Assembly (NCBI GenBank): GCA_910588825.1
Contig: CAJURF010000035.1
Span: forward strand, 1-34,586
DNA: 34,586 nt
Direction of reading: 5' to 3'
DNA from: an uncultured Lachnospiraceae bacterium
GTDB lineage: Bacteria; Bacillota; Clostridia; Lachnospirales; Lachnospiraceae
Each line of letters begins with the position of its first letter. Position 1 is the first letter of the stretch. This document shows positions 8,599 through 14,192 of this stretch, in pieces. A program made the position numbers and the translations under genes. The notes below the pieces were generated by a model, which saw nothing but the letters and a program-made list of their open reading frames with translations, ran no database searches and was not told the DNA's origin.

Positions 8599-9072
8599 AT
8601 GGGCAAGGGGACGGGAATCCGTATTGTGGCCAATAACAAAAAGGCGTACCATGATTATTTTATAGAGGATAAATATGAAGCAGGTGCAGCTCTGGCAGGG
8701 ACAGAAGTCAAGTCCCTTCGCATGGGAAAGTGCAGCATTAAAGAATCCTTTGTGCGGATAGAAAAGGGGGAAGTATTTATCTATGGGATGCATATTACCC
8801 CTTATGAAAAAGGAAACATTTTTAATAAAGATCCGCTCAGGGTAAAAAAGCTGTTGCTGCACAGGGAGGAGATCCGGAAAATCGAGCGGAAAATCGCTGA
8901 AAAAGGATTTACCCTGGTGCCGCTTCAGGTGTATTTCAAAGGGAGTCTGGTGAAAGTGGAGATCGGCGTGGCAAAGGGAAAGAAACTCTATGATAAACGC
9001 CAGGATATCGCTAAGAAAGACCAGAAGAGGGAAGCACAAAGAGAGTTCAAAGAAAGTGGAAAATGGGGCTGA
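8599..9072 (+). CDS. smpB: SsrA-binding protein SmpB
   Basis: Binds the tRNA-like domain of tmRNA and delivers it to stalled ribosomes for trans-translation. 157 residues, normal length. Visible landmarks are the OB-fold segment IVANNKKAYHDYFIEDKYEAG, GTEVKSLRMGKCSIKESFVRI, GMHITPYEKGN, and the basic C-terminal tail beginning GKKLYDKRQDIAKKDQKRE that reaches into the mRNA channel. GAGAAGGAG precedes the ATG. Its RNA partner ssrA begins 60 bases downstream under its own promoter. Confidence 0.96.
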   Translation: MGKGTGIRIVANNKKAYHDYFIEDKYEAGAALAGTEVKSLRMGKCSIKESFVRIEKGEVFIYGMHITPYEKGNIFNKDPLRVKKLLLHREEIRKIERKIAEKGFTLVPLQVYFKGSLVKVEIGVAKGKKLYDKRQDIAKKDQKREAQREFKESGKWG

Positions 9073-9080
9073 ATTTGTAC

Positions 9081-9109
9081 TTGACGAGGCTGAAATTTTC
9101 CGGTATAAT
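9081..9109 (+). promoter_or_regulatory. Strong sigma-A promoter for ssrA
   Basis: TTGACG, 17-base spacer, TATAAT. Predicted transcription start about 9116, leaving a leader of roughly 17 bases to be removed by RNase P before the mature tmRNA end at 9133. Confidence 0.85.
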
Positions 9110-9132
9110 ATAATCCACTTCACTTAGATTTC

Positions 9133-9470
9133 GGGGTAGTACCGGTTTCGACGGGGACTTTGAAGATGGAGAAGCTATCCGCAGGCGATGCGTCAAATCG
9201 CAAACCTAAATATAAACGCAGACGATAGTTACGCGTTAGCAGCCTAGTTGCTGCTCGTCAGCCTTGATGCACCCACACATTAAGAATCTGGCGCCGATCA
9301 TGTGGGAAACGATGCGGGCAAAGCTTTGAGCCCGCAGGCGTATCATGAAGCTACTGAATCTGTCAGGGTGTCAGCTCCCGGGCAGTGGAGGGAATGAAAA
9401 ACAACTGACTATGATAGTAGAAGTACATGGGATAGGTTTTCGGACACGAGTTCGACTCTCGTCTACTCCA
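9133..9470 (+). ncRNA. ssrA: Transfer-messenger RNA (tmRNA)
   Basis: Rescues ribosomes stalled on broken mRNA and adds a degradation tag. The 5' GGGGTAG pairs with the 3' CTACTCC to form the acceptor stem, followed by discriminator A at 9470. CCA is not encoded (TGG follows) and must be added. The conserved ACCGGTTTCGACGGG is at the 5' end and the T-arm GAGTTCGACTCTCG near the 3' end. The tag frame starts with the resume codon GCA at 9218 and reads ADDSYALAA then TAG (9245-9247). It is preceded by smpB and followed by a terminator. Confidence 0.96.
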
Positions 9471-9481
9471 TGGGTGGTGAG

Positions 9482-9526
9482 GCTGGAAACCCAGTGTTTG
9501 TAAGGGTTTCCAGCTTCTTTTGTTTT
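9482..9526 (+). terminator. Rho-independent terminator after ssrA
   Basis: GCTGGAAACCC (9482-9492) pairs perfectly with GGGTTTCCAGC (9504-9514), followed by TTCTTTTGTTTT. Confidence 0.9.
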
Positions 9527-9644
9527 GTAGGTTGTCGAAAGGTAATCAATTTCATTTTCTTCTAATTTTCTTTTAGAGTTTACAAGTTGAAAAAATAAAA
9601 TTTTACTGCAAGGATTTTGCGTTCTGAATCGTTTTATCTGTGTA

Positions 9645-9718
9645 AGGAACTATACAAAAAATAAATTTACCATCTTATATCCGGCGCTATTTGGTAAATT
9701 TATCTCAGCACAGTTCCT
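9645..9718. repeat. Nested inverted repeat upstream of the His-rich peptide gene
   Basis: Inner arms ATAAATTTACCA (9661-9672) and TGGTAAATTTAT (9692-9703) are a perfect 12-base inverted repeat around a 19-base centre. Outer arms AGGAACT (9645-9651) and AGTTCCT (9712-9718) share the same centre of symmetry. It occupies the promoter-leader zone of the gene at 9758 and is either an operator or an mRNA hairpin. I could not settle on a sigma-A promoter in the rest of 9527-9757, which is AT-rich and otherwise featureless. Confidence 0.7.
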
Positions 9719-9757
9719 GATGGTAAAAAGTCATAATAAAATGAGGAGGGATTCCAG

Positions 9758-10006
9758 ATGAAACATTCAAAGAATTGGAAGAAAACAGCGGCGGCGGTGA
9801 TGACAGCGGTGATGCTGTCAAGTAGTTTTACTATGCCGGTTATGGCGCATGGGCACGGGAGCAGTCACCACAGCAGCCGTCATGCAGGGGTTTATTGCGT
9901 TTACCATGGCAAGACACATAAGAGCAAGAGTAAATGCAAACGGTATTGTGTGAAACACAAAACAATCCACAGGAATGGGAAGCGGCATGCGGTCAGACAC
10001 CACTAA
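9758..10006 (+). CDS. Small secreted Cys/His-rich protein, putative metal binder
   Basis: 82 residues with a clear signal peptide: basic start MKHSKNWKK, hydrophobic core, cleavage expected after PVMA at residue 30. The mature 52 residues contain 12 His, 3 Cys and many Lys/Arg. Two copies of a YCVxHxxxH motif are visible (Tyr46-His54 and Tyr63-His71), 17 residues apart, giving two C-x2-H-x3-H sets plus Cys60; an HGHGSSHH stretch opens and HH closes the mature protein. I recognise no family. Zn, Ni, Co or Cu binding outside the membrane is inferred from composition. AGGAGGG lies 7 bases before the ATG. It stands alone, convergent with the anti-sigma/sigma pair, with a 29-base inverted repeat between them. 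Confidence 0.75.
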   Translation: MKHSKNWKKTAAAVMTAVMLSSSFTMPVMAHGHGSSHHSSRHAGVYCVYHGKTHKSKSKCKRYCVKHKTIHRNGKRHAVRHH

Positions 10007-10038
10007 AGCAGCCGCCAGGGCAGATGCCTGATGGGAGC

Positions 10039-10106
10039 AGACATATTACCATGAAAGACAGGGCAGGACGTAAAACGCCTGCCCTGTCTTTCATGGTAAT
10101 ATGTCT
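10039..10106. repeat. Perfect 29-base inverted repeat between convergent genes
   Basis: Arms 10039-10067 and 10078-10106 are exact reverse complements. The GC-rich top part (GACAGGGCAGG / CCTGCCCTGTC) is flanked by GAAA and TTTC, so it resembles a two-way terminator for the His-rich peptide gene and the anti-sigma gene. The stem is extended by a further AT-rich dozen bases and there is no real T-run on either side. A small mobile palindrome is an alternative. Confidence 0.8.
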
Positions 10107-10152
10107 TAAAAAGCATCCCGTACCCGCACACCCCGCATTGCGCCAAATCCGG

Positions 10153-10953
10153 TCAATGGTGTCCACCGTGATGATGGGGGATTTCTTGGTCGTGGGCAGA
10201 GGGGACCGGGACTGCTGTGTTATCTATATAGTTTTGTTCCATATCTATCTCCGGCTCGTCTTCCTTTTCTTCCGGTTTTTCCGGGGCTTCTTCCTGCTGG
10301 TATTTCCAGATTAATTCATGAATTTCAGACATGGTCATATCCCGGCACTGGTCAACTGTTATGGTATCGTCATATTGGTTCAGCAGAAGATAAGCGTTAT
10401 ATTTTCCCAGAGAAAGCCCGCTGTCGTGGGCTAGGGCGGCTGTTTCGATATCTGTGCAGACGCTGTGGCAGTCATGCCCCATTTGTCTGGATGTGTCTGC
10501 GGCCCCCGCTTCCAGTATAACTTCCCGGTTTTTGTCTGATGCTACGGTGAAAACAAGTTCAGGGTCAGCAGTCAGATACGTATTCATGGCGCTGCTTTCC
10601 ATGATTGTTTTAATCGCGTCGGTATATTTTTTTCCGTTCAGGGACAGGCCGTTTAAAATCTCCGAACCTTGTGTGTTGTAAGAATATGCAGATACCACCC
10701 GGTCCAGGCTGTTCAAGGCCAGTTCCATAGAAGGATTTACGTCAATGCTTACATAGGACACTGGCGTTTGGAACCAGGAATATCCCCACATTCCTGCTGT
10801 GAAAGAGAGCACCATGCAGGCAAGTGTAAGTATCAGTCCTGTTTTCCTGCGGGCTTTTTTTCTCCGGTTTGCGTACAGAAACTGTCTGGTGGATTCTTTT
10901 AACTGGGTGTCTGCCTGGATGTTGTCAAAAGCCTGTTGTATTTTATTAGCCAA
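10153..10953 (-). CDS. RsgI-like membrane anti-sigma factor with His-rich tail
   Basis: Predicted single-span protein: cytoplasmic N-terminus of about 40 residues, a membrane segment (GLILTLACMVLSFTAGMWGY), then an extracellular part. The segment YVSIDVNPSMELALNSLDRVV is the hallmark of the middle domain of RsgI-type anti-sigma factors. The C-terminus is acidic (EEAPEKPEEKEDEPEIDMEQ) and ends in PHHHGGHH. It should hold the sigma factor encoded just upstream until an outside signal arrives; the His tail suggests a metal ligand, which is inference. Its start overlaps the sigma gene. GGAGGTGAT is 8 bases from TTG 10953; an ATG at 10959 is only 2 bases from GGAGG, so TTG was preferred, with moderate certainty. 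Confidence 0.8.
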   Translation of the reverse strand: MANKIQQAFDNIQADTQLKESTRQFLYANRRKKARRKTGLILTLACMVLSFTAGMWGYSWFQTPVSYVSIDVNPSMELALNSLDRVVSAYSYNTQGSEILNGLSLNGKKYTDAIKTIMESSAMNTYLTADPELVFTVASDKNREVILEAGAADTSRQMGHDCHSVCTDIETAALAHDSGLSLGKYNAYLLLNQYDDTITVDQCRDMTMSEIHELIWKYQQEEAPEKPEEKEDEPEIDMEQNYIDNTAVPVPSAHDQEIPHHHGGHH

Positions 10954-11428
10954 TCCCATCACCTCCCAGCTTTTCTTTCAAGATTCCCCTTCCTCTGGAT
11001 AGGAGAGAATATACAGTGTTTTCTTTTTTTCCAAGAAGCCTTCCTATCTCAGATGCGGTATATCCTTCATAGTAATAGAGATAGACAGCGTCTTTATATC
11101 TGTCTGGCAGGGAGAGCACAGCCTCCAGAACCTCTCTGTGGTCTTCCGGGATGGCTGCAGCCATTTCACAAATCTGTTCAAGGGGAACGGTATTGCGGCG
11201 GAAAAAACTCCGCAGATGATCTTTGCAGGCATTGATGGCCACACGGATCAGCCATGCTTTCTCGTGTTCATCGTCGAAAAACGGCTCGTCATGCATCATA
11301 TATTTCAGAAAGACATTCTGGAATACATCCTCTGTGTCCGCCGGGTTTTTCAGATGATAAAAGCAGATACGTTTTATCATATCGGCATATGTTTCAATGG
11401 CATGGTTTACCTTTTGTTCGCTCTGCAT
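10946..11428 (-). CDS. ECF-type RNA polymerase sigma factor
   Basis: 160 residues from ATG 11428, which has GGGAGG 10 bases upstream. The frame is open 27 codons further, but that part looks non-coding and a predicted promoter feeds this region. Region 2 is seen in ETYADMIKRICFYHLKNPADTEDVFQNVFLKYM (core binding and -10 recognition). Region 4 is seen in LPDRYKDAVYLYYYEGYTASEIGRLLGKKENTVYSLLSRGR, with its helix-turn-helix (-35 recognition). There are no regions 1 or 3, as in sigma-70 group 4. It overlaps the anti-sigma gene, so the two are coupled. Target promoters cannot be read with confidence from this window. Confidence 0.9.
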   Translation of the reverse strand: MQSEQKVNHAIETYADMIKRICFYHLKNPADTEDVFQNVFLKYMMHDEPFFDDEHEKAWLIRVAINACKDHLRSFFRRNTVPLEQICEMAAAIPEDHREVLEAVLSLPDRYKDAVYLYYYEGYTASEIGRLLGKKENTVYSLLSRGRGILKEKLGGDGIG

Positions 11429-11513
11429 CTGCCCATTACCTCCCGTTGTATGGGGAATGTTTCCGAAAAATCTTTGTATTTGGATTTTGGGGAGCATTCT
11501 CACTGTCAAATAT

Positions 11514-11542
11514 ATTTTAACACAATAGGGAGGTCATGTGAA
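11514..11542 (-). promoter_or_regulatory. Promoter of the sigma/anti-sigma operon
   Basis: On the minus strand TTCACA (11542-11537), 17-base spacer, TAAAAT (11519-11514). The transcription start would be near 11507, giving a leader of about 80 bases. It looks like a sigma-A promoter, so the operon need not depend on its own sigma factor. Confidence 0.55.
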
Positions 11543-11560
11543 CTAATCTTTGTGTTAAAA
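11515..11560. promoter_or_regulatory. 11-base dyad overlapping the sigma-operon promoter
   Basis: TTTTAACACAA (11515-11525) and TTGTGTTAAAA (11550-11560) form a perfect inverted repeat around 24 bases. One arm covers the predicted -10 element and the other lies just upstream of the -35. This is the layout expected of a repressor operator; the cognate regulator is unknown. Confidence 0.55.
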
Positions 11561-11611
11561 CGCGGCAGGTCTCGGGATTTTCGTGCAAAAGCTGCACGAA
11601 AGCACCCCGCG
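11561..11611. repeat. Two-tier hairpin in the divergent intergenic region
   Basis: Inner stem TTTCGTGCA (11579-11587) with TGCACGAAA (11593-11601), loop AAAGC; outer stem CGCGG (11561-11565) with CCGCG (11607-11611). It follows directly on the operator-like dyad. No T-run follows. With the dyad it accounts for much of the 315-base gap 11429-11743; the rest of that gap shows nothing else recognisable apart from the weak promoter at 11692. Confidence 0.55.
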
Positions 11612-11691
11612 GAGTATTATCCGTGAACAGTAACGGGCAAAGGACTTTGCAGACCAAGCCAGAACTGTCACTGGAAATTCCGGACTAATCA

Positions 11692-11700
11692 TGTTATACT
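11692..11700 (+). promoter_or_regulatory. Extended -10 promoter candidate
   Basis: TGTTATACT is an extended -10 (TGnTATACT) about 44 bases before the ATG of the 146-residue hypothetical gene. No convincing -35 is present at the expected distance. Confidence 0.35.
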
Positions 11701-11743
11701 GGTATCAGCAATCACTGTCCAATAGGACAACAGGAGAAGAACA

Positions 11744-12184
11744 ATGCAAAGTTACGATGATATCATTAGTTTTGTCTATTCAGACAACGGCGTGTATTTT
11801 TTTAAAAGGCTGTATCAGGAAGTGGAGCAGATGCGGCGTGGCAGCCTTCCCCTGACGGGCAGCCACCAGATTGAAGAACTGGATATGACTTTGTCAGATG
11901 CACTGAATCTGGCTGTATCGGCGGCGTTTGCCATACAGACGGAATTTTTGGAAAAAGACCACCGCAGGGATTTTGACGAATGGAAGAAGAATCACAGGCA
12001 GGAAGAGATGGACTATCAGACATGGATTCATAAGTCGCTGGTTTATCAGCTGGACCAGCTGAAGCTGACCGATATTAACGCCATTTTGACAGATTTGAAA
12101 GAGGATTCTGGAGAGCAGGAACCCAAGATAGAGCTGAAACGCAGGCAGCAAAAGAAAAAGAGGCGTTTCTTTGGGAAACATTGA
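11744..12184 (+). CDS. Conserved-looking hypothetical protein upstream of the cobalamin operon
   Basis: 146 residues, no signal peptide or membrane span, predicted mostly helical. The middle is rich in Asp/Glu and aromatic residues (EFLEKDHRRDFDEWKKNHRQ) and the C-terminus is strongly basic (KRRQQKKKRRFFGKH), so nucleic-acid or membrane-surface contact is conceivable. I recognise no domain. AGGAG precedes the ATG by 8 bases. The -35 element of the cobalamin operon promoter overlaps its stop codon, so the two units abut but are separately promoted. Read-through could still link them. Confidence 0.75.
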   Translation: MQSYDDIISFVYSDNGVYFFKRLYQEVEQMRRGSLPLTGSHQIEELDMTLSDALNLAVSAAFAIQTEFLEKDHRRDFDEWKKNHRQEEMDYQTWIHKSLVYQLDQLKLTDINAILTDLKEDSGEQEPKIELKRRQQKKKRRFFGKH

Positions 12185-12209
12185 CTTTTAAAAGCCGTAA
12201 CTATATAAT
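12181..12209 (+). promoter_or_regulatory. Near-consensus promoter of the cobalamin operon
   Basis: TTGACT (12181-12186), 17-base spacer, TATAAT (12204-12209). The -35 overlaps the stop codon of the upstream gene (12182-12184). The transcription start would be about 12216, leaving only some 20 bases before the GTG of cbiD, of which AAGGGGGAA is the ribosome site. There is no room for a cobalamin riboswitch. Confidence 0.8.
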
Positions 12210-12235
12210 AATGAAAGTGTATAAGGGGGAAGTTT

Positions 12236-13375
12236 GTGAGTCTGCTGGCACAAGAGGAATATATAAGAAAAAACAATAAGAGACTGCGCAGGGGCTATAC
12301 CACAGGCTCCTGTGCAGCGGCCGCTGCCAAAGGTGCGGCGGTGATGCTGCTGGGGGGGAAACAGACCAGTCAGGTGGAGCTGATGACTCCCAAAGGAATT
12401 CTGCTGAAGCTGTCTCTGGAGGAGGTCTGCAGGGAGGCAGACAGTGTATCCTGTGGTGTGGTGAAGGATGCAGGAGACGACCCGGACACCACTCATGGGC
12501 TGTTAATCTGTGCAAAGGTATCTTTCAGCAGCCAGCCGGGGATAGAGATAGAAGGCGGACACGGGGTGGGACGTGTGACTGTGCCGGGACTTGATCAGCC
12601 GCCTGGGGCCGCTGCCATTAACAGGGTCCCCCGCAGTATGATTGCAGGTGCCGTGGAGGAAGCGTGCATGCAGTTCGGTTATCAGGGAGGTCTTTCGGTG
12701 CTGATTACGGTTCCGAAGGGCCGGGAGACGGCAAAGAAGACGTTTAATCCCCGCCTGGGTATTCAGGGCGGAATTTCTATATTGGGTACCACAGGAATTG
12801 TGGAGCCTATGAGTGAGCAGGCACTGATCAAAAGTATTGAAGTGGAAATGAATGTGCGTATTGCCCAGGGAAACCAGGTGCTTTTGGTAACACCGGGAAA
12901 TTACGGGGAAGCTTTTTTGAAGGAGCATCTTTCCCTGCCATTTGAAAAGAATATGAAATGCAGTAATTTTATTGGGGAAACCATAGATATGGCAGTGGAG
13001 AAAGGGGTTTTGGGTATCTTGTTTGTGGGGCATATTGGGAAGCTGATTAAAGTGGCGGGGGGAATTATGAATACCCATTCCCACTGTGCAGACTGCAGAT
13101 GTGAATTGATGGCCGCCAATGCACTGCGGGCCGGGATTTCCAGAGAGGGGGCACTTGAGGTTTTACAGACAAAGACGACAGATGAAGCACTGGATATTCT
13201 GGAACGGGAGCAGGTGTTGGAACAGACGATGAAATTGGCGGCAAATCAGATCCAATTTTATCTTGAACACCGCTCCTATGGAGAAATCCAGCTGGGAGCG
13301 GTGTTTTTTTCCAGTATCCGGGGATATTTGGGCGAGACGTCAAATGCCAGGGAACTTATGAAAAAAATCAGATGA
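12236..13375 (+). CDS. cbiD: Cobalt-precorrin-5B (C1)-methyltransferase CbiD
   Basis: SAM-dependent C1 methylation of cobalt-precorrin-5B after loss of the C2 fragment, in the anaerobic cobalamin pathway. 379 residues, usual length. Family motifs visible are LRRGYTTGSCAAAAAKGA near the N-terminus, GVVKDAGDDPDTTHG, GGHGVGRVTVPGL and PGNYGEAF, and the late GGIMNTHSHCADCR. The GTG start is well spaced from AAGGGGGAA. CbiD has no counterpart of this type in the aerobic route, so it marks the anaerobic pathway. First gene of the operon; cbiF follows after 24 bases. Confidence 0.95.
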   Translation: MSLLAQEEYIRKNNKRLRRGYTTGSCAAAAAKGAAVMLLGGKQTSQVELMTPKGILLKLSLEEVCREADSVSCGVVKDAGDDPDTTHGLLICAKVSFSSQPGIEIEGGHGVGRVTVPGLDQPPGAAAINRVPRSMIAGAVEEACMQFGYQGGLSVLITVPKGRETAKKTFNPRLGIQGGISILGTTGIVEPMSEQALIKSIEVEMNVRIAQGNQVLLVTPGNYGEAFLKEHLSLPFEKNMKCSNFIGETIDMAVEKGVLGILFVGHIGKLIKVAGGIMNTHSHCADCRCELMAANALRAGISREGALEVLQTKTTDEALDILEREQVLEQTMKLAANQIQFYLEHRSYGEIQLGAVFFSSIRGYLGETSNARELMKKIR

Positions 13376-13399
13376 TTAACAGGAGGACAATAGAGGATT

Positions 13400-14164
13400 A
13401 TGGTACATTTTGTGGGAGCAGGGCCGGGGGCACCGGATTTGATTACCCTGCGGGGAAAGGAGCTGCTGGAGCAGGCAGATGTGATTATTTACGCGGGATC
13501 GCTGGTGAATCCCCAGCTTCTGGATTATGCAAAACCCAAATGCCAGATACATAACAGTGCTAAGATGACACTGGAGGAAGTTCTGGATGTGATGCGCCAG
13601 GCGGAAAAGGAAGGCAGGGTGACAGTGCGTCTGCATACAGGAGACCCCTGTATATACGGCGCTGTCCGTGAACAGATGGACGTGCTGGATGAGGAGGGGA
13701 TTGCCTATGATTCCTGTCCGGGCGTCAGCTCTTTCTGCGGGGCAGCTTCTGCTTTGAATCTGGAATATACACTGCCGGAGGTTTCCCAGAGTGTGATTAT
13801 CACCCGTATGGCAGGCAGGACGCCGGTTCCGGATAAAGAGAGTATTGAGTCTTTTGCGGCACACCAGGCGACCATGGTTGTCTTTTTAAGTACCTCTATG
13901 CTGGAGGAGCTGAGTGAAAGGCTGATGGCAGGAGGGTACACCAAAGATACTCCCGCGGCCATTGTGTATAAGGCTACCTGGGAGGATGAAAAGACCTATG
14001 TGTGCACAGTGGGAACATTGGCTCAGACTGCCAGGGAACATCAGATTACCAAAACGGCATTGATGATTATCGGAGATGCAGTGTCTGCCAGCTCCTATGA
14101 GCGGTCCAGGCTGTACCATCCGGAGTTTGAGACAGAGTTCCGTGATAAGAAAAGTGACTGTTAA
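13400..14164 (+). CDS. cbiF: Cobalt-precorrin-4 (C11)-methyltransferase
   Basis: Methylates C11 of cobalt-precorrin-4 with SAM. 254 residues. The tetrapyrrole methylase fold shows as VHFVGAGPGAPDLITLRG at the start, the AGSLV block, LHTGDPCIYGAVREQM, SCPGVSSFCGAASALN, and the C11-specific IITRMAGRTPVP. These distinguish it from CbiL, CbiH and CbiE. GAGGA lies 7-11 bases before the ATG. It sits between cbiD and cbiG, whose products act next (CbiG, then CbiD), and cotranscription is clear from short gaps. Confidence 0.95.
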   Translation: MVHFVGAGPGAPDLITLRGKELLEQADVIIYAGSLVNPQLLDYAKPKCQIHNSAKMTLEEVLDVMRQAEKEGRVTVRLHTGDPCIYGAVREQMDVLDEEGIAYDSCPGVSSFCGAASALNLEYTLPEVSQSVIITRMAGRTPVPDKESIESFAAHQATMVVFLSTSMLEELSERLMAGGYTKDTPAAIVYKATWEDEKTYVCTVGTLAQTAREHQITKTALMIIGDAVSASSYERSRLYHPEFETEFRDKKSDC

Positions 14165-14192
14165 ATATAGAAAACATTAATGAGGGAGTTTC

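Noticed and set aside
9133..9470. CRISPR or repeat array in the structured 9.1-9.5 kb region
   Set aside because: The structure is fully explained by tmRNA: acceptor stem, tag frame and T-arm. No spaced direct repeats occur anywhere in the window.
10153..11428. SigI/RsgI pair in the strict sense
   Set aside because: The anti-sigma resembles RsgI in its middle domain, but the sigma factor has the two-region layout of ECF factors, so SigI was not assigned.
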